A stretch of 58,417 bases of DNA, from positions 1 through 58,417 of the forward strand of contig JAHLWT010000005.1 in assembly GCA_019057775.1 (NCBI GenBank), read 5' to 3'. The notes beneath the pieces are model-generated. The model was not told where the DNA came from and ran no database searches. It was given only the letters and a program-made list of their open reading frames with translations. Shown here piece after piece: positions 19,023 to 27,947 of this stretch (positions within the stretch are counted from its first letter, which is position 1; each line of letters opens with the position of its first letter). The position numbers and the translations under genes are program-made. The DNA comes from Promethearchaeota archaeon. GTDB lineage: Archaea; Asgardarchaeota; Lokiarchaeia; Sigynarchaeales; SOKP01.

Positions 19023-20492
19023 ATGGGAGCATTTCAATGGTTAATGAAAAAAATAACAAAAGTTTTTGGACGTTCAACAAATAGTTTATTCTACGTCTTG
19101 CTCAATAGAGAAATCCTAAAGGAAGTCAATGAAATTACTAAAAATGAAGAAAACAGTCTACTTATTCTGCGAGAGATAGGAAAAAAAGCTGCTTATGAAT
19201 CGTGTGAACGCCACTCTGGTGTTTTCAAATTCATGCCGGGTAATCCTAAAAAAATATTAGACTATTTTGAAATTTTATGGGTTGTTGTGTTTGGTAGTGA
19301 ATTAGATGAATATTCTTATGAAGAGATTTCAAATGAGGGTTCAAAATATAATGATTATGTTTTAAGTATTAATAAGTGTCCAATCTGTGCGGGTTATGGT
19401 CAAGATGAAGAAGATTCATTTGACTTCAATAAATTGCAGGGAAGTGAGACAGAAGGTTTAGCATGTGGGCTCTGTGGAATGCTAGAGAGTGTGGCAAACT
19501 TCATTTTGAAGATTAAGAGGAGTGATTATAGAATTCAAATAATTGAACAAGATTGTATTGCTAAAGGAGGAGACAGTCTTAAATTTATATGCAAAATACA
19601 TGACTATAAGGAATGGGCAGCTTTAACAGCTTCAAGAATTAGTGAACGTAAATCTAAAGGAATCTATCTTGATGAAGATACAGAAGAAGAGATATTGCAG
19701 GAAACTAAATTGGATATTATCGATAAAATCCAAGATATCATATCAATAGATAAGTTAGAGGAATATCTCGATGAACCGTTAGAAAGTTTAAAAGAAAAAG
19801 TAGCCGAAATCATAAGAGATAAGTTGAACATGGAACCTGAGCATTTCTTTGATTATTTTAGAAATTATGAAGATGATATGATTAGAATAATTGGATACTT
19901 AGGAATGCATCTTCTGAATGAATACGGTGGATTATTAGAAAAAACTCTGAAAAATGAATGGTTTTCAAAAATATTTGGATATTTGTTCAAGCAGCTTAAG
20001 AGTATGACTTTATTATTTATTCCTCTTGATGTTATTCGTGATTATAATAAATTACTCGTGTCCTTCATTGAGGGTCTAGCCCCTGAAGAGATGGTTGATA
20101 ATATTAGGCTTTTTTCCGGAAAGGATACGATCAATTACCTTTTTGAAGGAGCGCAAATGGCTCTTGAAAATTTAGGAATCGATTTTTCTGAATTAAAAGA
20201 AAATATTTGGGAAGAAATAACGAAAGAGCGTGAGGATGGTCTTGTTTCATCAGAAACGTCAACAGTTGATAAAACTCGTGAAAAAGTTCCACAAATAATT
20301 AATATTCTTCAAGAATTTCTTATGATTATTAACGACATTCTTACTCTACCAATACGAGTTATAATATCAGAAAGTCATTATGGTATTAAAACAGCAATAA
20401 ATTCAGTAGTTTCAGAGGAAGAAGGATTATACGGATCGATAAAAGAACGATTTGACAACATTTTTGATCAAATACAAGATATAAGAAAATAA
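19023..20492 (+). CDS. V4R/TRAPP-like domain with long helical C-terminal extension
   Basis: A 489-residue protein. Residues ~20-195 form a V4R/TRAPP-like domain: LREIGKKAAYESCERHSG, then the Cys pairs 119/122 (CPIC) and 148/151 (CGLC), a helix G-MLESVANFI, and the closing DCIAKGGDSLKFICKI with Cys 178 and 190. These are the positions where V4R proteins carry conserved Cys and Gly, possibly for metal or ligand. Residues ~200-489 are largely helical, acidic and unrecognised, with no clear membrane segment. The gene is translationally linked to the shorter V4R gene upstream (2-base gap), so the two proteins may form a heterodimer as TRAPP subunits do. Roadblock lies convergent downstream. Confidence 0.65.
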   Translation: MGAFQWLMKKITKVFGRSTNSLFYVLLNREILKEVNEITKNEENSLLILREIGKKAAYESCERHSGVFKFMPGNPKKILDYFEILWVVVFGSELDEYSYEEISNEGSKYNDYVLSINKCPICAGYGQDEEDSFDFNKLQGSETEGLACGLCGMLESVANFILKIKRSDYRIQIIEQDCIAKGGDSLKFICKIHDYKEWAALTASRISERKSKGIYLDEDTEEEILQETKLDIIDKIQDIISIDKLEEYLDEPLESLKEKVAEIIRDKLNMEPEHFFDYFRNYEDDMIRIIGYLGMHLLNEYGGLLEKTLKNEWFSKIFGYLFKQLKSMTLLFIPLDVIRDYNKLLVSFIEGLAPEEMVDNIRLFSGKDTINYLFEGAQMALENLGIDFSELKENIWEEITKEREDGLVSSETSTVDKTREKVPQIINILQEFLMIINDILTLPIRVIISESHYGIKTAINSVVSEEEGLYGSIKERFDNIFDQIQDIRK

Positions 20493-20659
20493 ACATTCAA
20501 ACTACTTTTCTATTATATGAAGAATTGTTCTACTATTCTCTACCTAACAAGAAACAAGTATTAAGGTTAAAGGAGAAGCGGTCTAATTATCTCCTGAATT
20601 TCTAATCTTATTATATAAAATAAATTGAATGAAATAGTTTTTAATAATGGAAATCGTAT

Positions 20660-21031
20660 TTAATCTAACAATTCCGCTATTCTATTAGAAACACTCTGGA
20701 TGTTCAAAAAAACCATTCCAAGTGATGAATCACTCTTAGCAAGAGTGCACAATATAGCATTCCGACCTGCTTTAGAAAGGATTATGATGCCCTCAACGCC
20801 CTCAATTAAAATTCGTTTTAAGTCCCCACGAGCAAGTTCTTCAACAGCTCGTTCAGAAACACTCAATATAGCCGCGGACATTGCCGAAACTATTCCATCA
20901 TTAATATCTCTAGCAAGAACAGAACAAATTGGAAGTCCTTGAACGCTTACAATAGAACTCCCTTGAATATCAGAATTTACCGCTTCCATTCTTCTCAACA
21001 AATCAGTTAGTTCAGCGATATTTTCACTCAA
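20660..21031 (-). CDS. Roadblock/LC7 domain protein
   Basis: A 123-residue single-domain Roadblock/LC7 (MglB-like) protein. The pattern is N-terminal helix, strand SSIVSVQGLPICSVL, central helix with GIVSAMSAAILSVSERAVEEL, strands RILIEGVEGIIILSKAG and AILCTLAK, and a C-terminal helix. Such proteins dimerise and act as GAPs or scaffolds for small Ras-like GTPases; Asgard archaea have many. The start is a TTG at 21031 with no clear ribosome-binding site. No GTPase gene lies next to it in this window, but V4R/TRAPP-like genes are adjacent and convergent. Confidence 0.92.
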   Translation of the reverse strand: MSENIAELTDLLRRMEAVNSDIQGSSIVSVQGLPICSVLARDINDGIVSAMSAAILSVSERAVEELARGDLKRILIEGVEGIIILSKAGRNAILCTLAKSDSSLGMVFLNIQSVSNRIAELLD

Positions 21032-21197
21032 GGGTTAATCAACTTAAACGAAAAGTACGTTAATGATCTAATAAAGATAATAATATTATAATATTGTTTT
21101 TACTTTTATTTTTGATCTATTTTTATAAATAATTTTATTATTAAAGTTAATACTCGTTTAAAAAATATTTTTATCAAAATCTACATTAGTTATTGTA

Positions 21198-22175
21198 ATG
21201 AATGAGAAAGAAAATATAAAAAATGGAACTAGGGAAGGAAAAAGTAAAGAAGACTTAGATAAAGAAGAAGAGGAAAATCTTAAAATTGAATCCCTCCAAA
21301 AAGCAGGAAAAATAGCTCAAGAAGTAAAGAAGTATATTAAACCACAGATAAAAGTGGGAGAAAAGGCCTTAGATATCATTACAAACACTGAAGCGAAAAT
21401 AGAAGAACTTGAGGGTTTATGTGCATTCCCCGTCAATTTATGTATCAATAACATTGCAGCACATTACACCTCTCCAAAAAAAGATGATGAATTAGAAATA
21501 AATGAAGGAGATTTAGTTAAAATTGATCTAGGTGTCCACGTTGAGGGATATATAGTTGATACGGCTTTCACAGTTAGTTTTAGTGAGGAAGAATTACTTG
21601 AAAACATTATACAAAGTACTGAAGTTGCCTATGATGCAGCGAAATTAATGGTTAAACCAAAAACTAATACACGTGAAATTGGAAAAAAAATAGAGGAGAT
21701 TATAAAAGGGTTTAAGTATAATCCAATAAAAGAACTAGGAGGACACCAGATTGAAAGATGGACTGTTCATGGGAAGAAACAGCTTCCTGAATTAGGTTCT
21801 CAGGGTGGAGATATCATGGAAGAAGGAGAAGTTTTTTCAATTGAAATTTTTGCTAGTACTGGAGTAGGGTCAGTTCACAATACAAATAATACATATATTT
21901 ATGAATTAAATCCATATATCGGGAGAGTGCCTTTACGAAGAAAAACTTCCAAGCAACTTCTTGGCTTTATTAAAAAAAAATATAATACCCTCCCTTTTGC
22001 CGAGAGATGGTTAGCAAATGAATTTAGATTCGGTATCGCTTTTGGACTCCATGAATTAGTTCAACAAGGAAAACTCCAGGCTCACTATGTTTTAGCAGAA
22101 AAAAAAGGGGTTAAAGTTGCCCAAATAGAAGAAACAATCATAGTAACTGAAAAAGGATTTGAACAATTAACTTAA
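21198..22175 (+). CDS. map: Methionine aminopeptidase, type II
   Basis: MetAP2 removes the initiator Met from nascent proteins. The 325-residue protein shows the five metal ligands in context: two Asp in KIDLGVHVEGYIVDTAF, His in GGHQIERW, Glu in FSIEIFAS and Glu in IEETIIVTE. The ~65-residue insertion that defines type II (archaeal/eukaryotic) enzymes lies between the last His and Glu. An N-terminal extension of ~30 charged residues (rich in Lys and Glu) is longer than in most archaea and recalls the polyacidic/basic leader of eukaryotic MetAP2. It is followed 43 bases later by a glycosyltransferase gene on the same strand. Confidence 0.96.
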   Translation: MNEKENIKNGTREGKSKEDLDKEEEENLKIESLQKAGKIAQEVKKYIKPQIKVGEKALDIITNTEAKIEELEGLCAFPVNLCINNIAAHYTSPKKDDELEINEGDLVKIDLGVHVEGYIVDTAFTVSFSEEELLENIIQSTEVAYDAAKLMVKPKTNTREIGKKIEEIIKGFKYNPIKELGGHQIERWTVHGKKQLPELGSQGGDIMEEGEVFSIEIFASTGVGSVHNTNNTYIYELNPYIGRVPLRRKTSKQLLGFIKKKYNTLPFAERWLANEFRFGIAFGLHELVQQGKLQAHYVLAEKKGVKVAQIEETIIVTEKGFEQLT

Positions 22176-22218
22176 ATCATATCGTAAATTTCATTGTGAA
22201 TGTTTAAAAGGTACATTA

Positions 22219-23346
22219 ATGCAAAAGCTTAATATATGTTTAGTCTCTTTAACTTTTGCTCCTGATACTCAAGATGGAGCAGCGAAATTTTTTAAAGGAA
22301 TATTTGAATATTTAAAAAATCAAGGGCATAATGTAAAACTAATTACTGGCAAATGGAATTTTGAGATTTTAGATTCTAATATTTTCCAAATAGATATAAT
22401 AAGACGCCGCTTTTTTTGGTTTCCTCAATTTAACTTACACGCTATAAAATACTTAAAAAAACATAAATTTGATATTATACATGGAAATAGTCCTAAAGGA
22501 GCGTTACCAATTATATTAGCTAATCATAAACGATTTATTTCAACAATTCATGATTTAGGCCCGTTTGAGACACCCTTTACAAAAATACCAATTGAAAAAT
22601 TTTTAATTAAATTTGTTGCTGAAAAATCAAAATTCATTACTACTTGTTCTGATTTTATTAGGAAAGAGATTAATCATTACATACCGAAAGTCGATCTTAA
22701 TAATATATTCAACTTGTATTCAGCAATCGAAGAGAAATTCAACCCTTTTCCCAAAAAAGCTCAAAAACTAAAAGAGGAATTACATATTAATGGTCCTGTT
22801 ATTCTCTACATTGGACGTATAGCAAAATATAAAGGTGTGGATGATGTAATAAGAGCTTATATGGAAGCAAAAAAAGAAATTCATGATCTTACGTTAGTTA
22901 TAGGAGGTAAACCAGACTTTTATATGGAGAAGATTTATCAAGATTGGAAACGAAAATTTAATGATATTCTTTTTGTAGGTTTTGTTTCAGATAAAGAAAT
23001 TCCCATCTACTACTCAATGGGTAATATTTTTATCACTTATTCTTATGCATCTGAGGGTTTTGGACTAACGCCAATAGAAGCAATTGCGTGTGGAGCTCCA
23101 GTTATCTGTTCTTCATTAAATGCTTATAAAGAAGTATTGAAAGATAATGCTATTTTTGTACCTCCAAGGAGTCCAAAATTATTAGCTAAAGAAATTGTTA
23201 ATTTACTCAAAAATGAATCTCAAAGAAGAAGTTTAATAACAAAAGCTCAAAATTTTGTGAAGAGATATACTTGGAATTCAGTAGGGAAAAAACTTGAAGC
23301 AGTTTATCAAAAATTTATAAATAACGAGATGTCATTACATAGTTAA
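22219..23346 (+). CDS. Glycosyltransferase family 4 (GT-B)
   Basis: A 375-residue retaining GT-B glycosyltransferase. The N-terminal domain starts NICLVSLTFAPDTQDGAAKF. The C-terminal domain has YIGRIAKYKGVDDVIRAY and the nucleotide-sugar E-x7-E motif in SEGFGLTPIEAIACGAPVI. It probably transfers a hexose to a lipid-linked glycan, glycolipid or protein at the cytosolic face. It converges with a DUF354 gene, another sugar-transfer-type fold. The substrate cannot be told from sequence. Confidence 0.92.
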   Translation: MQKLNICLVSLTFAPDTQDGAAKFFKGIFEYLKNQGHNVKLITGKWNFEILDSNIFQIDIIRRRFFWFPQFNLHAIKYLKKHKFDIIHGNSPKGALPIILANHKRFISTIHDLGPFETPFTKIPIEKFLIKFVAEKSKFITTCSDFIRKEINHYIPKVDLNNIFNLYSAIEEKFNPFPKKAQKLKEELHINGPVILYIGRIAKYKGVDDVIRAYMEAKKEIHDLTLVIGGKPDFYMEKIYQDWKRKFNDILFVGFVSDKEIPIYYSMGNIFITYSYASEGFGLTPIEAIACGAPVICSSLNAYKEVLKDNAIFVPPRSPKLLAKEIVNLLKNESQRRSLITKAQNFVKRYTWNSVGKKLEAVYQKFINNEMSLHS

Positions 23347-23367
23347 GTAAAAGGAATGCGAAATAAG

Positions 23368-24477
23368 TTAAATATCCTTTAATTTATTTTTGACGTGGTT
23401 GAAACATATATTATTTGGATTTTCAAAGTTACTAATTTTTTCCTTAAATGGTTTAATCTTAAATCTATCTGATGAGGGTCCTTTGTGAAGGATTTCTAAA
23501 GTTCTTCTGATTAATTGGTTTGGATCTTTTATATGTTCAATTGGAAATCCATTTTCTATTAGGAATTTTTCTTGAGGGGCTGAATCACCTGGAAAGAACT
23601 CTATACTAGGGACACCTAATAAACTCGATTCTCGAACGATAGTTCCTCCTCCACTTATTATTAAGGCTCCAAAAAAACAAAAATCTACGAGATTAGGTAA
23701 ATATTGAGTAATTATTACATTTTCTTCTTTGCTATATGCTTTTAGTTTTTTCATAATGTATTGTTTTTGTAAACTTGACCTTACAAGTAGATAATATGTA
23801 TAATTTGGGAATTCTCTAAAAATAGAAGGAAAAAAGGTAATAATCTTTGTTTCATATGGTTCAAGTTTGTCAATAAGATAACAAGCATTTGTAGGTTCGG
23901 TTCTCATTAATATGAATTCTCCCTTTTTTATATTAAATTTTTTAAGAAAGTCTACATTTGGAGAATATTCAGAAAGCCAAGCAATTTCATCAAGTCCGTT
24001 ATATCTTATAATTTTTTCCGGATCAGCATAAAGATCTATATACCATTTTTTAGGGATACAATCTGGGGTTATTATATTTTCGATGAAGGGATGAATTAAT
24101 TTACAAACGGGTTTATTCCGTGGTTCGTCATTAATTCCGATAGAAGGAATTTTTAATCCATATGCGATTCTCGTACCCTCAACCGATAAAAAAGTAACAA
24201 AATAGTCTGGTGAAAATTTTTTAATTAGAGGAAAAAGGTGCTTCAAACGTTGTATATAAGTATCTAATTTATCTTCCAATTTTTCTCCACCATGTCTACC
24301 AATTCTTCTGTAGTTTACCAGAGAATCATCAAGAATTTTAAATGTAGAGTCGTAATCTCTAGCAGTTATCAGAAGTTCACACTTCTCATTTTCAAACTTA
24401 TTGATTAATGATTGAAACATTACAGCTGTTTTTGGTTGTTCAATATCGATCCAGATTTTTTTACCTAAAAGGCTCAT
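23368..24477 (-). CDS. DUF354 family GT-B-like protein
   Basis: A 369-residue DUF354 protein. Recognisable stretches are the start KKIWIDIEQPKTAVMFQSLI, ITARDYDSTFKILDD, the DEPRNKPVCKL block, and a C-terminal GGGTIVRESSLLGVPSIEFFPG that corresponds to the donor-binding loop of GT-B glycosyltransferases such as UDP-GlcNAc 2-epimerase/MurG-like folds. Family members are common in archaeal surface-glycan loci but have no proven reaction. It converges with the GT4 gene, leaving only 21 bases between stops. Confidence 0.85.
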   Translation of the reverse strand: MSLLGKKIWIDIEQPKTAVMFQSLINKFENEKCELLITARDYDSTFKILDDSLVNYRRIGRHGGEKLEDKLDTYIQRLKHLFPLIKKFSPDYFVTFLSVEGTRIAYGLKIPSIGINDEPRNKPVCKLIHPFIENIITPDCIPKKWYIDLYADPEKIIRYNGLDEIAWLSEYSPNVDFLKKFNIKKGEFILMRTEPTNACYLIDKLEPYETKIITFFPSIFREFPNYTYYLLVRSSLQKQYIMKKLKAYSKEENVIITQYLPNLVDFCFFGALIISGGGTIVRESSLLGVPSIEFFPGDSAPQEKFLIENGFPIEHIKDPNQLIRRTLEILHKGPSSDRFKIKPFKEKISNFENPNNICFNHVKNKLKDI

Positions 24478-24603
24478 AGTAAATTCAAAAATAAAAAATA
24501 ATACTTATTAATCTTACAATGTATTTGACAATAATTTTTAGAAATTTTGACAATTTAAAGGATTTTCGGTAAACTTAAAACTCAAAAATTGATCTAGCAT
24601 TTA

Positions 24604-24894
24604 CTAATAACATTTGCAAGGATTAGATTCACACTTAATACACTTTTTAGGATATTTTTTTAATAAAGCATTTTCTAAATCAATATCTAAAAGGTTTGCT
24701 AATGAGCATGTCCAAGCAATAATATCAGCTAATTCTTCTTTAGCCTTAGTTTTTTCAATTTTACTGTTCCGGAGTATTCGTGCTAATTCTCCTACTTCTT
24801 CTATCAGCCATATAAAAGTAGAATTGACCTCTCTTTCTTTATCTCGGTGAAAATAAATTTCTTTAATTAGGTTTTGAAACTCTGAAATTTCCAT
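24604..24894 (-). CDS. MazG-like nucleotide pyrophosphohydrolase
   Basis: A 96-residue MazG-fold protein that would hydrolyse nucleoside triphosphates to monophosphates. The Mg-binding helix motifs LIEEVGELARIL and KEELADIIAW are intact. The frame extends to 24957, but the ATG at 24894 gives MEISEFQNLI, the usual family start, and avoids overlap with the Sec61-beta gene. The C-terminus carries an extra Cys cluster (KCIKCESNPCKC) that could bind zinc and is unusual for single-domain MazG. Confidence 0.9.
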   Translation of the reverse strand: MEISEFQNLIKEIYFHRDKEREVNSTFIWLIEEVGELARILRNSKIEKTKAKEELADIIAWTCSLANLLDIDLENALLKKYPKKCIKCESNPCKCY

Positions 24895-24946
24895 ATGTTC
24901 TAAATTAAAAGATATAATTAGATTAAATTGAAGAAATGAACAAAGG

Positions 24947-25168
24947 TTATCCTCCACCAGGAGTAAAAAGCCAATTAAAAATCCCCAGATGTGCTAATAT
25001 AACTATTATTATTAATGATAATGCTAAGAGAACAGTACTTATTGGACCAACTTTAATTCCAATAGAGCTATCCTGAAAGAATCTCATCAAACCTGCGCCT
25101 CCCATTGGCATTGGAGAAGATCCACTCCTTCTTTTTTTACGTCTTGATTGAGTTCCACGAGTTGACAT
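24947..25168 (-). CDS. Preprotein translocase subunit Sec61-beta
   Basis: A 73-residue tail-anchored Sec61-beta (archaeal SecG equivalent). The basic N-terminus (SRRKKRRSG) is followed by the family signature PMGGAGLMRFFQDSSIGIKVGP and one membrane helix at about residues 43-66, ending in a short outside tail. It joins SecY and SecE in the translocon. It lies just upstream of the MazG gene on the same strand. Confidence 0.96.
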   Translation of the reverse strand: MSTRGTQSRRKKRRSGSSPMPMGGAGLMRFFQDSSIGIKVGPISTVLLALSLIIIVILAHLGIFNWLFTPGGG

Positions 25169-25292
25169 CGTAATAAATCAAAGATGATAAGACATACAAA
25201 TTATGTATTTAATAAATATCCAAAAACATATAAAATTTTATTTTGAATCATAAAAAAAAAATTTGATAACTTTTTTTATTTTGTTTTAATTA

Positions 25293-25302
25293 TTTATATA
25301 TA
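25293..25302 (+). promoter_or_regulatory. Candidate TATA box for the ribophorin I-like gene
   Basis: TTTATATATA centred ~30 bases ahead of the ATG at 25327 would place the transcription start within a few bases of the start codon, giving a leaderless or nearly leaderless mRNA, although an AAGGAAAG motif is also present just before the ATG. Confidence 0.4.
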
Positions 25303-25326
25303 ATTTAAGAAAGGAAAGATCGAGTT

Positions 25327-27171
25327 ATGGTAAAAAAAGAAAAATTATTATTGTTTTTAACAAGTTTTCTATTATTTATAGTGATAGTCTCATATATAGC
25401 AAATGATTCAGAAGTACATTACACAGATTATAATAATATCAACGAAAGCATAGAAGTTTCCACTAGTTTGGAAGGAATAGAAAATATAATAATTACAAAA
25501 GTTAATAGAGAAGTTAATATAAGCGGTTATGGTTTAATATATTTTGAAGATTTATTAGAAGTTAAAAATTTAAACAACGATCCAATTTCCTCAATTCTTA
25601 TTGGAATTCCAGTTAATTTATCTGATGATTTAGTTTTATTTGAAGCCACAGGAATAAACCAAAACAATTTGTTTGCTGAACGTTCCAATTTGATAATGAT
25701 TGAATATGAAATGATAATAGTATATTTTAATTCCCCACTATTACCATATCAATCAAGAACCATCAAATTTAATCATATATATAAAAACATCATGTCATAT
25801 GGCATATCAGGGAATCAATTTATAAATATTTCTTTGATCGTTTTTCCACTTTTACCCTATAAGTTAGAGGGTGAAATAACCGCGCTTGTTTGGTGTCCTG
25901 AAGAGGCGACAGAAATACATGCAGATTGGGGTTTAGTTATTCCCGAGATTGATAGAGTCTCTTATGCTTACGACTTTATTAAGGATGAAATTGGATCTGA
26001 TTTTATAACTCCATTCTTGGGAAATTTAGGTGATAAAAAGGTAGATAGAATAAACTATTATGATGACACTAATACAAAAGCAGAGATGAAAGAAATAAAC
26101 CGCGAAATATTTCTTTCACCATGGGGAATTATAAGAGTAAGAGAAGAATTCTCGTTAGAAAATTTGGGTTTAATAGACTTTTATTCATTTTCATTCAAAA
26201 TCCCTCAGTTTGCTAAGAATATGTATATTTATGATCAATTAGGTGAAATTTTGGGTGTCACATATGAAAATTCAGGGAATTACAAAAATGTTGAAATTCA
26301 ATTGTTAACAAATCGGGTGAGATTGAAGCCAAATACAACATTCACTTTTAAAATTGAATATTACTTGCCATTTGAACATTATGTTTCGATAAATTGGTTT
26401 CAGCAATCAATTAAGATTGATTTATTATCAACTACCTTTAAATACTTAGGAAGAGATCAGACAATTAAAATAAAAATAGATGGATGTTATAGCATTGAAT
26501 CAATTAATGAAGCTCCCGAATCTATATTTAAATCTGAAGGAGCTACATTTTTAACATATAAATCTGATTTTGTAACGCCCTTAGAAAGAAAAACAATACA
26601 AATTACTTTTACAGTTGATATTTTTAATTTATTATTAAGGCCGATTATTTTCATTTTATTGATCCTTCTAATGACTATTATTTATGTTTTTATTACAAAA
26701 AGTAGAAAGAAGGAAGTTGAGCCGACATTATTAACTCGACAATATATCCCTGTGAATGAAATTAGAGAATTTGTGTCATTAAATGAAGAAAAAAATGCTT
26801 TAACTTTAGAAATTAGGCAATCCGAAGATGATACTAAACGTAAAAAAATTGCAAAAAAAACCTATAAAAATATTTTAGAGAAAAATTCTTCAAAAATAGA
26901 TAAAATCCAAAAAGAAATAAATCCATTTAAAAAAATATTAATAGATGCGGGAGAAACATTTGAAAAGATTATAAAAAGATTAGATGTTCTTGACGCTGAG
27001 AGGATAAGTGTCAAGGATAGTATAAAACTTTTAGAGACTAGATATAAAAGGGGTAGATTGCCATCAAGAGCGGCCTACCAAAAATTATCAGATGATTTTA
27101 AAAAAAGAAGGAGAAAAATTGATAGAACTATCGATAAATTGCTCCAGCAACTAAGAAGTTATCTCTTATAA
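25327..27171 (+). CDS. Ribophorin I (Ost1)-like oligosaccharyltransferase subunit
   Basis: A 614-residue type I membrane protein. An N-terminal hydrophobic segment (about 6-25) precedes a ~410-residue outside domain, one membrane helix at ~438-460 and a highly charged cytosolic coiled-coil tail (~480-614). The outside domain resembles eukaryotic ribophorin I: REIFLSPWGIIRVREEFSLEN matches its EVSHWG-x-I-xVEE block, and the later YIYDQLGEILGV, IEYYLPFEHY and final transmembrane junction occur in the same order. In eukaryotes ribophorin I helps present substrate to the STT3 catalytic subunit in N-glycosylation. The long cytosolic coiled coil is not found in Ost1. A GlcNAc-1-phosphate transferase gene of the same pathway lies nearby (28082). 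Homology is inferred by eye. Confidence 0.75.
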   Translation: MVKKEKLLLFLTSFLLFIVIVSYIANDSEVHYTDYNNINESIEVSTSLEGIENIIITKVNREVNISGYGLIYFEDLLEVKNLNNDPISSILIGIPVNLSDDLVLFEATGINQNNLFAERSNLIMIEYEMIIVYFNSPLLPYQSRTIKFNHIYKNIMSYGISGNQFINISLIVFPLLPYKLEGEITALVWCPEEATEIHADWGLVIPEIDRVSYAYDFIKDEIGSDFITPFLGNLGDKKVDRINYYDDTNTKAEMKEINREIFLSPWGIIRVREEFSLENLGLIDFYSFSFKIPQFAKNMYIYDQLGEILGVTYENSGNYKNVEIQLLTNRVRLKPNTTFTFKIEYYLPFEHYVSINWFQQSIKIDLLSTTFKYLGRDQTIKIKIDGCYSIESINEAPESIFKSEGATFLTYKSDFVTPLERKTIQITFTVDIFNLLLRPIIFILLILLMTIIYVFITKSRKKEVEPTLLTRQYIPVNEIREFVSLNEEKNALTLEIRQSEDDTKRKKIAKKTYKNILEKNSSKIDKIQKEINPFKKILIDAGETFEKIIKRLDVLDAERISVKDSIKLLETRYKRGRLPSRAAYQKLSDDFKKRRRKIDRTIDKLLQQLRSYLL

Positions 27172-27197
27172 AATATTTTATTCACGTGCATAAAATC

Positions 27198-27821
27198 ATG
27201 AAACCATGGTTATTTGATATATTAGCGTGTCCAATTGATAAATTCTTCCCTTTAGAATTATACATTTTTACTCTTGAAACTAGTTCAGAGGATATACAAT
27301 CTTTTGTGATTAAATATAAAAATAGGGATATCGCTTTTATTAAGAGTGAAGGAGTTATTAACATATATTATGATGATGACAAGTATTTCTATAAAGATAA
27401 TATAGTTATCGAAAAACAAAAGATAGAAATATATCTTAATCTAATTCTTTCAAGCATTAAAGAATTAGAATATATATATGATAAAACCGAAACTAACTTG
27501 AGTAAAGATTGTTTAAATCCCATAAAACATGATGTTAAAGAAAAAATCATTAGATATTATAAAAATCCTGAACCTAATCATTTTGATCAAATAATCCCCG
27601 AATTATACCTAGTAAATAAGTTTAAATTAGAAATTGAAATAGAATCAGGAATTTTATTTTGTAGTAAATGCAAAAGATGGTATCCTATAGTTGAAACTAT
27701 TCCACAGATGCTCCCAGATAAATATCGAGATGAAAAAATAGAAACAGCTTTTCTTAAAAACAATAAAAATTTATTAGATGAAGAATTTTTTAGTCAGGAT
27801 CTAAAGCCATTTAATATTTAA
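27198..27821 (+). CDS. Trm112-like methyltransferase activator with long insert
   Basis: Trm112 is a small zinc-binding partner that stabilises several RNA and protein methyltransferases. The N-terminus MKPWLFDILACP and the C-terminal FCSKCKRWYPIVETIPQMLPD are the two conserved halves. Between them lies an insert of ~120 residues, making the protein 207 residues against the usual ~60-135. The first zinc site has only one Cys (ACPID where CPxC is usual), while the second Cys pair (CSKC) is intact. ATG 27198 is chosen over a GTG at 27186 because the family starts Met-Lys-x-Trp-Leu. It lies 26 bases after the ribophorin-like gene. Confidence 0.85.
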   Translation: MKPWLFDILACPIDKFFPLELYIFTLETSSEDIQSFVIKYKNRDIAFIKSEGVINIYYDDDKYFYKDNIVIEKQKIEIYLNLILSSIKELEYIYDKTETNLSKDCLNPIKHDVKEKIIRYYKNPEPNHFDQIIPELYLVNKFKLEIEIESGILFCSKCKRWYPIVETIPQMLPDKYRDEKIETAFLKNNKNLLDEEFFSQDLKPFNI

Positions 27822-27856
27822 ATTTGCTTGAATAATTTCTTAGCCCGGTGGTGTAG

Positions 27857-27885
27857 ATTAATACAGATATTCGTATTAAGCTTAA
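27857..27885 (+). other. Putative tRNA intron 1 (D loop)
   Basis: About 29 bases interrupt the D loop between AG and TGGCCAA. They contain a 7-bp hairpin, TTAATAC/GTATTAA with an 8-base loop. Removal restores a 9-base D loop, AGTGGCCAA, which fits the archaeal tRNA-Gln pattern. Position is non-canonical for a splicing endonuclease site. Confidence 0.7.
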
Positions 27886-27918
27886 TGGCCAAGCATTTGG
27901 GGCTTTGAACCCCGCGAC

Positions 27919-27947
27919 AATACATCTCTTTGCGAGGGGTATAGCGA
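27919..27947 (+). other. Putative tRNA intron 2 (variable loop)
   Basis: About 29 bases separate the anticodon arm plus CGAC from the T arm. The piece contains a 4-bp ATAC/GTAT helix, 2-base bulges and a CTC/GAG stem, a shape reminiscent of bulge-helix-bulge splice sites. Removal leaves a standard 5-base variable loop. The junction could be shifted by one base. Confidence 0.7.
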
